Positions 16,490 through 25,748 of a stretch of DNA of 64,000 bases are shown here, one piece after another; positions within the stretch are counted from its first letter, which is position 1, and every line of letters starts with the position of its first letter. The DNA lies in assembly GCF_017569185.1 (NCBI RefSeq), contig NZ_CP071869.1, positions 1,912,001 to 1,976,000 on the forward strand, written 5' to 3'. The stretch comes from Polaribacter cellanae. Lineage in GTDB: Bacteria; Bacteroidota; Bacteroidia; Flavobacteriales; Flavobacteriaceae. Both the position numbers and the translations under genes were made by a program. The notes under the pieces were generated by a model that had not been told where the DNA came from, did not search any database, and was given only the letters and a program-made list of their open reading frames with translations.

Positions 16490-18763
16490 TTAAAAGTCTG
16501 TATCTTCTTCTGGTACTTTTTCGTTATTTCCTTCTTTTTTATCATCCTTACAATTTATATTGATGGATAAATTAGCTGGCTTTTCGAAATCTTCCTTACT
16601 TATTTTCAAGGTTTTATCTGCATAACATTTTTGCATATATAACGCCCAAGAAGGCAAAGACATGGTTGCTCCTTGCCCGTAAGCAATTCCAGGAAAATGG
16701 GTTGCTCTGTCTTCGCCACCCGTCCAAACCCCTGTTGCTAAGTTTGGTACAATTCCCATAAACCAACCGTCTGATTGGTTTTGGGTAGTTCCTGTTTTAC
16801 CTGCAATTGCATTTGTGAATTTATATGGAAAACCTGTTACTATCTTTGGATATCCTGTGTAACCAGAACGTAATCTTGCACCAGAACCCGATCGTGTAAC
16901 TCCTTCTAATAGATTTAAAACTACGTAGGCAGATTCTTCGCTTAAAACCTCTTTTGTTTCTGGTGTAAATTCTTCTAAAACGGTTCCGTTTTTGTCTTCG
17001 ATTCTTGTAATTATCATAGGATTTACTCGCAAACCTCTGTTTGCAAAAGTAGAATAGGCACTTACCATTTCTAATAACGATAAATCTACAGCTCCTAAAG
17101 CAATGGATGGATTTGCTGGAACATCACTCTCGATTCCTGCTGCTTTTGCCAAACGCACCACATTTTCTGGTGTTACCATGTCTATTAATCTTGCAGACAT
17201 AGTATTTATAGATCTTGCCAATCCTTTTTTTAAGGTTAACATTCCTCCATATTTCAAGTTAGAATTTTCTGGTGTCCAATCTTCTGGAATGCCATATTTC
17301 CCTTTTGGAATTGTATAAGGAATATTTGGGAACATATCGCAAGGAGACAGTTTTAACTGATTAATTGCAGTTGCATAAACAAAAGGTTTAAAGGTAGAAC
17401 CTACTTGACGTTTTTGTTGCTCTACAGCATCGAATTTAAAATGTTTGTAATTTACACCACCAACCCACGCTTTTATGTGCCCTGTTTGAGGTTCTATGGA
17501 CAACAAACCAGATCTTAAAAAGTATTTATAATATCTTATAGAATCTATTGGCGACATAATTGTATCTATATCTCCTTTGTAAGAAAACACGCTCATTTTA
17601 GTTTTCTTCTTAAAAACGTCGTTGATGTATTTTTCTGATTTTCCTGCGATTTTTAAACGTTTGTATCTGTCGGAATTTTTCTTTCCTCTTTCTAAAATTG
17701 CATTGATATCACTTTTTTCGATATCGTAAAAAGGCGCAGTTTTATTTCTCTTTTGCTCTTTAAAAAAATAGTTTTGCAAATTTGCCATATGTTCTTTTAC
17801 AGCTTCCTCTGCATATTGTTGCATTCGAGAATCTATGGTTACATAAATTTTTAATCCGTCTTTAAAAATATCGTATTCTTCGCCATTTGGTTTTGGGTGA
17901 CTTTGTACCCATTTGCGCATTACTTTTTGTAAATGACCTCTAAAATAAGTGGCATATCCTTCGTTATGACTTTCTGGAGTATAATTGATATTTAATGGTA
18001 ATTGTTGTAAAGAATCTTTTTCTGCTTCTGTAATAAAACCATTTCTATTGGTTTGTTTTAAAACAACATTTCTACGTTGTTTTACTTTTGCTTCTCTTCT
18101 TAAAGGATTAAAGTAAGAGGAGTTTTTTAACATGCCAACCAACATTGCAGATTCTTCTAATTTTAACTCTTTGGGTTCTTTTCCAAAATAAATTCTGGCT
18201 GCAGAGCGAATACCAACTGCCTGATTTAAGAAATCGTATTTATTTAAATACATCGCAATAATTTCTTGCTTTGTATATTGTCTTTCTAATTTAGTGGCAA
18301 CTACCCATTCTTTTACTTTTTGAAGAACTCTAACAATTTTATTTCTAGATTTCTCTCCTGTAAAAAGCATTCTCGCTAACTGCTGTGTTATGGTACTTGC
18401 TCCTCCACTGCCAGGTTTTAAAACGGCTCTTGCTGTTCCTCTAAAATCGATTCCAGAATGTTCGTAAAAACGTTCGTCTTCTGTTGCAACTAAAGCATTT
18501 ACTAAATTTTCAGGCAACTCACTATAATGAATTGGTGTTCTGTTTTCTGTAGCATACTTACCAATAGTTTTTCCATCGATAGAAATTACTTCTGTTGCTA
18601 AATTTGTTTCTGGGTTTTCTAATTCTTCGAAAGTTGGTAAAGCTCCTAACCAACCCCAAGAAGCAAATAAAAATAATAGTATTAAGGTACCAAAACCTCC
18701 TAAAACGATTCCCCAGAACCATTTTATATATTTTTTAAAGTTTGTTGTTTTTTCTTTTGCCAT
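16490..18763 (-). CDS. Bifunctional penicillin-binding protein 1A
   Basis: Class A PBP: one N-terminal transmembrane helix (about residues 15-35), a GT51 glycosyltransferase (EDERFYEHSGIDFRGTARA and GGASTITQQLARMLF) and a transpeptidase with SxxK as STFK, SxN as SIN and KTGT in AGKTGTTQNQSDGWF. It polymerises and cross-links peptidoglycan at the outer face of the inner membrane. 757 aa is normal. The C-terminus is acidic and Lys/Glu-rich. It follows gldH by 65 bp on the same strand in a ricT-gldH-PBP1A order. Confidence 0.93.
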   Translation of the reverse strand: MAKEKTTNFKKYIKWFWGIVLGGFGTLILLFLFASWGWLGALPTFEELENPETNLATEVISIDGKTIGKYATENRTPIHYSELPENLVNALVATEDERFYEHSGIDFRGTARAVLKPGSGGASTITQQLARMLFTGEKSRNKIVRVLQKVKEWVVATKLERQYTKQEIIAMYLNKYDFLNQAVGIRSAARIYFGKEPKELKLEESAMLVGMLKNSSYFNPLRREAKVKQRRNVVLKQTNRNGFITEAEKDSLQQLPLNINYTPESHNEGYATYFRGHLQKVMRKWVQSHPKPNGEEYDIFKDGLKIYVTIDSRMQQYAEEAVKEHMANLQNYFFKEQKRNKTAPFYDIEKSDINAILERGKKNSDRYKRLKIAGKSEKYINDVFKKKTKMSVFSYKGDIDTIMSPIDSIRYYKYFLRSGLLSIEPQTGHIKAWVGGVNYKHFKFDAVEQQKRQVGSTFKPFVYATAINQLKLSPCDMFPNIPYTIPKGKYGIPEDWTPENSNLKYGGMLTLKKGLARSINTMSARLIDMVTPENVVRLAKAAGIESDVPANPSIALGAVDLSLLEMVSAYSTFANRGLRVNPMIITRIEDKNGTVLEEFTPETKEVLSEESAYVVLNLLEGVTRSGSGARLRSGYTGYPKIVTGFPYKFTNAIAGKTGTTQNQSDGWFMGIVPNLATGVWTGGEDRATHFPGIAYGQGATMSLPSWALYMQKCYADKTLKISKEDFEKPANLSININCKDDKKEGNNEKVPEEDTDF

Positions 18764-18828
18764 AATAAAACTTGCTTCTCAACATTGTTGAGATTTCTTT
18801 AATTTGTCTTTCCCGTGAAAACGGATAT

Positions 18829-19329
18829 TTATTCTATTTTTTCGATACTGAACCCAACATCTATAATTCCCTCTAAAAAAGGAATTGGATGTACTTCGCC
18901 ATTTTTTCGCATTGCTTGTCGAATAGTAAACTCATATTTACCAGAAATGGGAAATACTTTGTTTTCTTTGTAAAATAATTTATTGTCTTTTATTTCCGTA
19001 AAACCATCTCCTAAAAAACGCCCAGAAGCGTCTGCCATTTCATATTGTAACGTATCTATAACCTCTGTTCCGTTTGGAAACTTTAATTCTGTAATTACAT
19101 ACAAATTACTAAACTGAAAATCGTTGTTATTTCGTATGTTGATAAATAGATTTTTAGCCTGAATGGTATCTTTTACTTCGAAATTAAAAAAAACCTTTTC
19201 ATTTGCCTTCCAAGCTCCGTTTTCTAATGATTTATATTGATTAAACTCCGTATTTCCATCACAAGAAGTTAGGAAAATCGATATTAAAATTAAGAAAAAA
19301 AAATTATTTATTCTCGGAATCGCCAGCAT
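18829..19329 (-). CDS. gldH: Gliding motility lipoprotein GldH
   Basis: 166-aa lipoprotein with a lipobox ending LTSCDG (Cys about residue 23), then NTEFNQYKSLENGAW and ASGRFLGDGFTEIKDN, matching GldH of gliding Bacteroidota. In Flavobacterium johnsoniae GldH is required for gliding and is tied to the T9SS machinery (established knowledge). The ATG lies inside the 3' end of ricT (26-bp overlap), suggesting translational coupling. It fits with the T9SS cargo proteins elsewhere in the window. Confidence 0.9.
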   Translation of the reverse strand: MLAIPRINNFFFLILISIFLTSCDGNTEFNQYKSLENGAWKANEKVFFNFEVKDTIQAKNLFINIRNNNDFQFSNLYVITELKFPNGTEVIDTLQYEMADASGRFLGDGFTEIKDNKLFYKENKVFPISGKYEFTIRQAMRKNGEVHPIPFLEGIIDVGFSIEKIE

Positions 19330-20743
19330 TATTTTGTTTGTTATTTTTACGATTTCTATTATTTCTTCTTGGTTTGTTCGTCTTTTTTACCTCTCCTTTT
19401 GGTTTACTTTCATCTAATTTTGCATTCGATTTTGGTCTTGGCCTAGGTTTTGGCTTTCGGTTTTCAGCTTTTTGTTGATTTTGTTTTGCATTTGGGTTTG
19501 GCTTCGGTTTTTGTTTTTGTTGCTGTTTTGCAGTAGGTTTTCTTTTCTGATTAGAATTTGGTTGCGTTTTATTGGCAACTGCACCCACAAGTTTTTTCTT
19601 ATTTTTATTTCTGTTGTTTCTTCTACGTTTGCTCTTTTTTGGAGTATCGAAACGTGTTAAACTATCTTGCCCAACTGCATCTTCGAAATCTACTTTTACA
19701 GGAACTTCAACATCCGATTCATATTCTTCTAATGTTGCAGATTTCTCGTTATTTTTATTCAGGTCGATAATTTCTAAAACTTGGTCTAATGTTAAGCGAA
19801 ACCACTTAAAGCGTTCTTCTTTATACGTGTACCAAAGATGTTGTTTAAAAATATCCATCTTTACAAAAACAGCTTCTCCTTTTTCTGTTTTTAAAACAAT
19901 GTCTTGTTTTGGAAATGCTTTTAAAGCGTCTAGATAGGTGTCTAATTCAAAATTTAAACAGCATTTTAATTTTCCACATTGTCCTGCTAATTTTAACGGA
20001 TTTAAAGACAATTGTTGGTAACGAGCTGCAGATGTAGTTACTTTTCTAAAATCTGTTAACCAAGTAGAACAGCATAATTCTCTTCCACAAGAACCAACAC
20101 CACCTAATCTTGCAGCTTCTTGTCTTGCGCCTACCTGTTTCATTTCTACACGAATAGAAAATGCGCTTGCCAAATCTCTAATTAGCTGTCTAAAATCTAC
20201 ACGAGTATCTGCTGTGTAATAAAAGGTGGCTTTGTTTCCATCTCCTTGATATTCTACATCCGAAAGTTTCATTTGTAAACCTAAACGTCCTAAAATTTCT
20301 CTTCCTCTTCTTTGTGTTTCTTCTTCTTTGGCTCTAGATTGTTGCCAAATATCTATATCTCTTTGACTTGCTTTTCTGTAGATTTTTTTAACATCTTCGT
20401 GATCTTCGGTAATTTTGCGCTTTTTCATTTGCACTTTTACCAATTCTCCTGCTAAAGAGACGGTTCCAATATCGTGTCCTGGAGAACCTTCTACAGCCAC
20501 AATATCGCCCATTGTTATGGGCAAATTATCTGTGTTTTTATAAAAATGCTTCCTTCCGTTTTTAAAACGAACTTCGAAAATATTAAACCTCTCTTGTCCA
20601 CTTGGCAAGGTCATATTCGATAACCAATCGAAAACGGCTAATTTATTACTACCACTTCCACAGGTTCCAGAACCACAATTACCATTACTCTTACATCCTT
20701 TTGGTACGCCATTTTCTATTGTACCACAACTTCCACATGCCAT
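19304..20743 (-). CDS. ricT: PSP1/RicT-family protein with basic tail
   Basis: 479 aa. A Cys-rich N-terminus (MACGSCG... CKSNGNCGSGTCGSGS) precedes the PSP1 domain with its conserved Cys cluster (GGVGSCGRELCCSTWL and CGKLKCCLNFE). In Bacillus, RicT belongs to an Fe-S RNA-maturation complex (established); in Bacteroidota the role is unclear. The last ~110 residues are low-complexity Lys/Asn/Pro/Gln-rich and probably disordered, possibly RNA-binding (inference). First gene of the ricT-gldH-PBP1A run, with a TATATTTG box at 20931-20938 upstream. Confidence 0.88.
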   Translation of the reverse strand: MACGSCGTIENGVPKGCKSNGNCGSGTCGSGSNKLAVFDWLSNMTLPSGQERFNIFEVRFKNGRKHFYKNTDNLPITMGDIVAVEGSPGHDIGTVSLAGELVKVQMKKRKITEDHEDVKKIYRKASQRDIDIWQQSRAKEEETQRRGREILGRLGLQMKLSDVEYQGDGNKATFYYTADTRVDFRQLIRDLASAFSIRVEMKQVGARQEAARLGGVGSCGRELCCSTWLTDFRKVTTSAARYQQLSLNPLKLAGQCGKLKCCLNFELDTYLDALKAFPKQDIVLKTEKGEAVFVKMDIFKQHLWYTYKEERFKWFRLTLDQVLEIIDLNKNNEKSATLEEYESDVEVPVKVDFEDAVGQDSLTRFDTPKKSKRRRNNRNKNKKKLVGAVANKTQPNSNQKRKPTAKQQQKQKPKPNPNAKQNQQKAENRKPKPRPRPKSNAKLDESKPKGEVKKTNKPRRNNRNRKNNKQNNAGDSENK

Positions 20744-21130
20744 GTAATTTTATATTTTTAGAAAAGCTCGAAGCTTTTTACTGTTCATAATTTTGATTAT
20801 CAGATGAATACAAATACACAATCTCATCTTCACTAATCTGTAAATATACACATTCTGGAAGAATGATAAAACAGCTAAATACGAGTTCTTAAAATTATTT
20901 TATGTTATTGGGTTAAATAACAAATATAGTTTGGAAGGTTTATTAATTATTGTGCTTCTTAGAATTTGTACGGATTGAATTAGGATTCGTTTAAAGTTTT
21001 ATTTTTTTTATAAAAAAAACCTCAAAATTGAGGTATTTTATGTTTTATAAAAAAGTTAAAGAATAATAGGTTTTTAAAATTTTTAATTCTAAGTAGCTCG
21101 ATTCAATTTGTAATCCTATTTCATTAATAT
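20744..21130. other. Intergenic region between ricT and the VOC gene
   Basis: 387 bp, no gene seen. It holds a candidate minus-strand -7 box caaatata (20931-20938; TATATTTG on the minus strand) for ricT and the terminator at 21010-21034 of the gene to the right. The rest is AT-rich without visible structure. Confidence 0.6.
21010..21034 (-). terminator. Terminator of the VOC / CBU_0592 pair
   Basis: Hairpin acctcaa/ttgaggt (21019-21034) followed on the minus strand by eight T residues; about 95 nt past the stop at 21131. Confidence 0.75.
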
Positions 21131-21514
21131 TTATTTTTTACTCGACTTTTTAAATTCTATCAATTCTACAGGTGCTCCATTGTGTTTTATCATGGCTACT
21201 CTAACATCGTCTGAAGGTGAATTTGGCTTTGTTAATATTTCAAAATCTCTTTTTAACAATTCTGCATCGAGGTCTTCTACTTCAAAAGCAACATGTGGCA
21301 CTTGTTGGATTAATGGATGGATAGGGCTGTCTTGCTCAAATCGCATCCACTCTATACCATAAGGACTTTTACTAAAACCTGATACGTAAAATTTTAAATG
21401 TGGAATGTATTTTTCATTTTCGAGTTTTTGATGGGTTGGTATTCCTATATGATGGTATTTCCACCCCCATTCTTCTATAATTTGTGGTGCATCTGCATCT
21501 TTACGTAAATACAT
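21131..21514 (-). CDS. VOC-fold (glyoxalase-like) protein
   Basis: 127 aa. A conserved stretch YHHIGIPTHQ near the start and HVAFEVEDLDAEL in the middle fit the paired beta-alpha-beta modules of the vicinal-oxygen-chelate superfamily, with metal-ligand-like His and Glu (PVELIEF). Substrate unknown; a lactone or sugar-lactone related role is only a guess and is not claimed. It sits 20 bp downstream of the small membrane protein gene, same strand. Confidence 0.75.
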   Translation of the reverse strand: MYLRKDADAPQIIEEWGWKYHHIGIPTHQKLENEKYIPHLKFYVSGFSKSPYGIEWMRFEQDSPIHPLIQQVPHVAFEVEDLDAELLKRDFEILTKPNSPSDDVRVAMIKHNGAPVELIEFKKSSKK

Positions 21515-21534
21515 TTTTAAAAGATATAATATGT

Positions 21535-21780
21535 TTATTTTTTACTATTTTTTTCTTTAAAACTTTCAACAATACCAAATGTTGCAATAGCTACCCAAAA
21601 AATATTTATAAGAAGCGAAGGAAAAGCTTGGTATACATAGCAATTGTACCCTACTAATATAGCTCCAATTAAATTTAAATAGTTGCACAGTTTTAAATAT
21701 CTACTCTTAGTTTTAACGGTTACTGCATAAGCAACAATTATTAAAAATGAACCAATCCAGCCTAGAATATCTACAACCAT
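21535..21780 (-). CDS. CBU_0592-like small membrane protein
   Basis: 81 aa with three hydrophobic helices and the pattern DILGWIGSFLIIVAYAV ... LNLIGAILVG, as in the CBU_0592 family of short membrane proteins of unknown function. Probably co-transcribed with the VOC gene downstream. Confidence 0.75.
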   Translation of the reverse strand: MVVDILGWIGSFLIIVAYAVTVKTKSRYLKLCNYLNLIGAILVGYNCYVYQAFPSLLINIFWVAIATFGIVESFKEKNSKK

Positions 21781-22018
21781 TACCTAAGAATTCTTCTATA
21801 TTTTACTTTTATAAAAACAACAATTTTCTTCAAAAAAACATTTATTATTTATAATACTTTGCTAATGTAAATATTTTTTTGAAGAAAAAATATGTTTTAA
21901 GGATAACGAATTTATGAATATTTTAAAAAGTAAAATAACTACTGCTATTGTTAGAATGTTTATTTTACTATAATAGAAATACAAAGCAGTAGATTATTTT
22001 ATTTATAATTACTTTTTA

Positions 22019-22930
22019 TTAAAATTTATACGTTTTTGCGGGGTAATTATCATCATCAAATATAATTTCTGCGTGCCCACTTGGTTTAAAATCGACTAGA
22101 GAAACTCTAGATGGATTGGAAGGGTATTTTCCGTTCTTAAATTCAAGCAATCTAAGACCTCCATTGGAATGAACCAAAATAGTACGCCAACCATTTACTT
22201 TATTTTTTTCTACAAAAAATGGTGCACGAGATACTGTAAATCTATTTATTAAATTGTTATTACTATCTAATAAGAAAAATGTACAGCCTCCAGAACCACA
22301 AAATTGATTATTTACAGGGCGTACAAAAGTTTCTTCTTTACCATCGTCATTCAAATCGATTTTGTAAAATTGAAATTTTCTGTTTGATTTTTCCATATCT
22401 TCCACTTCACCTGGGGTGTCGTACACTTTTTCTCTAAGAAAAGTTTCAACTTCCTCTGCTTTTTTGGCATCTATTGAAAATTCTGAATAAAAATCTATAT
22501 CTTTAGTTTTTGCAATTTTAGTTGAGTCGTTTTTTTGATACAACCCAGCAGGTGTTCTATTAGAATCGCAAAATGTAAATACTTCACTAGCTACTTCTGG
22601 TCCTTTAGGGCCTGCTAAAATGCCATTTGCTTCTTTACGAATAAGTATGGTAGCTCCATTTATTTCTGGAGAATTTAACTCAATTCCATGCACACTTTCT
22701 TTTCCAGTTGCTTCTAGCGTGCATTTTTTTGTACCATTTTTAGTTTCGTAAAATTCTACTTTGTATATATTATCTTCTTTACTAATATTTAAATGGTTTA
22801 CGTATGGAAATACATCGCTTTTAGCTACATAAGAACCTGTTTCTGGCAACTTTAAATTGGGTTCTTTTTTACAAGATGTAATACCCACTATGGTTAAAAG
22901 TAATATTGTAAAAACTCTATTTAATTTCAT
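22019..22930 (-). CDS. Lipoprotein of unknown function with Ca-loop-like motif
   Basis: 303-aa lipoprotein (lipobox ending ITSCKKE). The second half has DLNDDGKEE, which looks like an EF-hand or FG-GAP-type calcium loop, followed by FCGSGGCTFFLLD, a paired-Cys motif that could form a disulfide in the periplasm. I do not recognise a named family. A terminator at 22984-23021 separates it from the hydrolase cluster upstream, so it is probably a separate unit or read-through partner. Confidence 0.75.
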   Translation of the reverse strand: MKLNRVFTILLLTIVGITSCKKEPNLKLPETGSYVAKSDVFPYVNHLNISKEDNIYKVEFYETKNGTKKCTLEATGKESVHGIELNSPEINGATILIRKEANGILAGPKGPEVASEVFTFCDSNRTPAGLYQKNDSTKIAKTKDIDFYSEFSIDAKKAEEVETFLREKVYDTPGEVEDMEKSNRKFQFYKIDLNDDGKEETFVRPVNNQFCGSGGCTFFLLDSNNNLINRFTVSRAPFFVEKNKVNGWRTILVHSNGGLRLLEFKNGKYPSNPSRVSLVDFKPSGHAEIIFDDDNYPAKTYKF

Positions 22931-22983
22931 ATAAAATACATTTTTAATTAATAGTTATAATTATTTTACAGAAAATAACTGTA

Positions 22984-23021
22984 AAAACTGGTATTATTTA
23001 ATCAAAAATAATACCAGTTTT
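22984..23021. terminator. Terminator after the hydrolase cluster
   Basis: Perfect 15-bp inverted repeat aaaactggtattatt / aataataccagtttt with an 8-nt loop, ~40 nt past the stop at 23061; marks the end of the five-gene minus-strand cluster. Confidence 0.85.
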
Positions 23022-23060
23022 AAAATTAGTTGTGTTTTTTTGTTAAGGTTTTGTTAGTTT

Positions 23061-23936
23061 TTATTTGATTTTAAAAGTTTCTTTTAGAATTGTTATTCCA
23101 TGATTTATCGCTCCAGAATGGTTTTTTCCTTCTACTTTAATAACTGTTGCTTTTTTAGCCTTTAAAAAATCTATTTCTGGTTGTGTAAAATTACCTACCT
23201 GCTCATCTCTAGTTCCATAAACATAGGTAATTTTTGACAAGTCCTCTATTTTTGATAATGTAGTTACAAAACGTTTGTGACCAAGACCTGCTGCTAAACG
23301 ACTAGTATTTCTATCTTCAACAGATTCTTGATTATATAAAATAATGCTGTAGGCGCCTTTCTCGTCGTAAGTATAACCACCTATTTCTCCTCGTTGAAAT
23401 CCTTTCCAAAGGTTTTCTTCAATATTTAAACGCCCTACCATTATAAAGTATTGATCTGCCACGTCTATACCATATTTTTCGATAAGACCTTGGGTCATGA
23501 AAGCTCCAAATGAAATTCCTAACACAACCACTCGTTTGTTAGTCTTTGTTTTATAATATGTAATTACTTTTTTAAGATCGTCTATACTTTGTTGATCGTA
23601 ATCTTTTGCTTGTTGAAAAGTAATATCTTTATCTTTAAATAATTCAGGGTTTTTAGTTTGTACTTGGTGTACGTTTACCCATAATACATTTTTAGCATCA
23701 GCTTTATCTATAATTGCTGTTAATTCTTTCTCTAAAAGGGTAGTTACAGGACCTCCTTGTGTGTTAATTATAACTAAATCGCTATCTTTATTACCTTGTA
23801 TACTTACTAGTTGTTGTATTTCCTTTGGTAATAAATTGCTACTCTCTAATGTGTCATCATCTTTTTGGTTGCAGCTAACAAATAGTATTGTAAAGCTACA
23901 TAAAATACTTGCAAAAATTAATTGTACTTTTTTCAT
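23061..23936 (-). CDS. Alpha/beta-hydrolase lipoprotein
   Basis: 291 aa with signal peptide and lipobox (FVSCNQ). Nucleophile elbow GISFG in VVVLGISFGAFM; acidic residue in YGTRDEQVG and His in GKNHSGAINHG complete a plausible Ser-Asp-His triad. Probably a periplasmic esterase- or peptidase-like enzyme; substrate unknown. Last gene of the cluster 26619-23061, 25 bp after the short ClpP-like lipoprotein gene. The gap is almost entirely a (TTTA)7 repeat, which may affect its translation. Confidence 0.8.
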   Translation of the reverse strand: MKKVQLIFASILCSFTILFVSCNQKDDDTLESSNLLPKEIQQLVSIQGNKDSDLVIINTQGGPVTTLLEKELTAIIDKADAKNVLWVNVHQVQTKNPELFKDKDITFQQAKDYDQQSIDDLKKVITYYKTKTNKRVVVLGISFGAFMTQGLIEKYGIDVADQYFIMVGRLNIEENLWKGFQRGEIGGYTYDEKGAYSIILYNQESVEDRNTSRLAAGLGHKRFVTTLSKIEDLSKITYVYGTRDEQVGNFTQPEIDFLKAKKATVIKVEGKNHSGAINHGITILKETFKIK

Positions 23937-23944
23937 ATTAAAAA

Positions 23945-23975
23945 TTTATTTATTTATTTATTTATTTATTTATTT
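23945..23975. repeat. (TTTA)7 tetranucleotide tandem repeat
   Basis: Seven TTTA units plus TTT. The repeat encodes the last residues and the stop of the short ClpP-like lipoprotein and fills the spacer before the hydrolase ATG. The paralogous gene end at 24590 has only about three units, so the tract has expanded here. Confidence 0.92.
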
Positions 23976-24579
23976 GTGTCGCAATTTGCCATTTGTTTAT
24001 TTCCTCAATACTCATCCAATGAACTCCTTTAAATGGTGCAGCTTCTATTGTATAAAAATAAAATTCTTTCCCTAATGGAGCGCCTAGAACTTCATTAAAA
24101 TAATTTATTTGAGCCTGATGCTCTGAGGAGTCTTTTGGCAAGTCTGCTGCTGTATAACTACCACCACTCCAAGAGTGAACTCCTATTTTTGCTCCTTTGG
24201 TAACCACACGTTTTCTTCCAGCACAAAACAAATCTACACCTCCTGAAGATATTTGACTGTTTGCTAAAACCTTAGTGGTAAAACCTGCATTTTTTATTAA
24301 TCTACCTGTCTGCATATTTACGTCATCATTTATAGAGCCTGGTACTTTTTCTAATACGATTGTTTTTACCTCTGGATGGTTTTTAATTAGATCTTTAAAC
24401 TGAGTGTAAGAAATTGAGCCTAAAATTCCATTTAAATAAACTTCATTACCTTTTACTTTTAAAGTAGTATTACCTACACCAGCATCAAGAAATTCTTCAT
24501 AATCACTTTTACTACAACTTACAAATAACGCTGTAAGGCTTACTAAAGCTATTAAAAATATTAATTTTGTTATTTTCAT
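23962..24579 (-). CDS. ClpP/crotonase-fold-like lipoprotein, short form
   Basis: 205 aa: lipobox (FVSCSKSD), then directly the domain shared with the neighbour at 24590. Shared motifs: KGNEVYLNGILG, VPGSINDDVNM, ANSQISSGGVDLFCAGRKRVV and GAKIGVHSWSGG. The pattern resembles COG3904-type periplasmic proteins of the ClpP superfamily: SSGG would carry the Ser, and the His sits in IGVHSW. Active-site assignment is inference. It lacks the ~180-residue N-terminal extension of its paralog. Stop codon lies in the (TTTA) repeat. Confidence 0.8.
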   Translation of the reverse strand: MKITKLIFLIALVSLTALFVSCSKSDYEEFLDAGVGNTTLKVKGNEVYLNGILGSISYTQFKDLIKNHPEVKTIVLEKVPGSINDDVNMQTGRLIKNAGFTTKVLANSQISSGGVDLFCAGRKRVVTKGAKIGVHSWSGGSYTAADLPKDSSEHQAQINYFNEVLGAPLGKEFYFYTIEAAPFKGVHWMSIEEINKWQIATQINK

Positions 24580-24589
24580 ATTAAAAATT

Positions 24590-25744
24590 TTATTTATTTA
24601 TTTCGGTTGCTAAGTTCCACGTCTTTACCTCGTCAATACTCATCCAATGTATATCGTTAAATGATGCAGATTGTAGTGTATAAAAATAAAAATCTTCGCC
24701 ATTTGGTGAGCCTAGAACTTCATTAAAGTATGCTATTTGATATTGGTGTGCTGGATGATCTTTTGGCAATTCTCCAGCAGAAAAAGAGCCACCACTCCAA
24801 GAATGAACTCCTATTTTTGCTCCTTTGGTAACCACACGTTTTCTTCCAGCACAAAACAAATCTACACCTCCTGAAGATATTTGACTGTTTGCTAAAACCT
24901 TAGTGGTAAAACCTGCATTTTTTATTAATTTACCTGTGTGCATATTTACAGCATCGTTTATAGAGCCTGGTACTTTTTCTAATACAATGGTTTTTACCTC
25001 TGGATGTTCTTTTATAAGATTTTTAAATTGCTTGTAAGAAATTGTTCCTAAAATTCCGTTTAAATAAACTTCATTACCTTTTACCTCTAAAGTTGTGTTA
25101 CCTATACCTGTAAGCATCATACCTGCTTTTACTGTGTATGGCATAGTGCTACTGTCTTTTTTTGAACTTAAGCTACCTTTAAAATCTAAAAGCATCGTTT
25201 CTTCGTTATCACCTGTTTTTATAACTTCAGCTTTACCTTTTGCAATAATATAAGAAGATATTTTGGCTTCTTGATTGTCTTTAAGTACTGATAGGTCTGC
25301 GTCAAACAATACCGATTGTACAGAAAATTTCTTCTTCTCTTTCTCCATAGCTTTTAAAGGTGCTACTTGAACAAGTGTTTGCTTTTTACCATTTTTATTA
25401 GTAAAAACACTAATAAAAGTAAATTCATTTTCCTCTTCATCTATTTGTGGTAAAAACAAATCTAACTTGTAGTTATTGTTGTTTAATTCTAAACCAAAAT
25501 CTTTTACTGAAGTTAATTGTTTATCTACTTCTGCATCAATTTCACTGGCTGTAATATTATTATTTGTCTCTTTAAAGTTTGCCCAACATTTATCTTTATA
25601 CCAATAACCATCTTTTGTTTCGCACTCGGTTTTATTGGCCACAGAATAGGTTTTTAAAACCTCTTCTAATCCACTTGCAGATTTGCAGCTTATGATACTG
25701 ATAGCCACTAGTAGTACAAAAAATAAATAATTCTTTTTTTTCAT
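24590..25744 (-). CDS. ClpP/crotonase-fold-like lipoprotein, long form
   Basis: 384 aa from the ATG at 25744 (MKKKNYLFF), preferred over one 7 codons upstream because it starts the lipoprotein signal (ISC, Cys about 20). Residues ~30-60 have two Cys (CETKDGYWYKDKCW) like short exported sequences with a disulfide. A ~150-residue unrecognised domain follows, then the C-terminal ClpP-like domain nearly identical to the protein at 23962 (shared QISSGGVDLFCAGRK and IGVHSWSGG). Clear tandem duplication; 10-bp gap to the short form. Confidence 0.8.
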   Translation of the reverse strand: MKKKNYLFFVLLVAISIISCKSASGLEEVLKTYSVANKTECETKDGYWYKDKCWANFKETNNNITASEIDAEVDKQLTSVKDFGLELNNNNYKLDLFLPQIDEEENEFTFISVFTNKNGKKQTLVQVAPLKAMEKEKKKFSVQSVLFDADLSVLKDNQEAKISSYIIAKGKAEVIKTGDNEETMLLDFKGSLSSKKDSSTMPYTVKAGMMLTGIGNTTLEVKGNEVYLNGILGTISYKQFKNLIKEHPEVKTIVLEKVPGSINDAVNMHTGKLIKNAGFTTKVLANSQISSGGVDLFCAGRKRVVTKGAKIGVHSWSGGSFSAGELPKDHPAHQYQIAYFNEVLGSPNGEDFYFYTLQSASFNDIHWMSIDEVKTWNLATEINK

Positions 25745-25748
25745 GATG

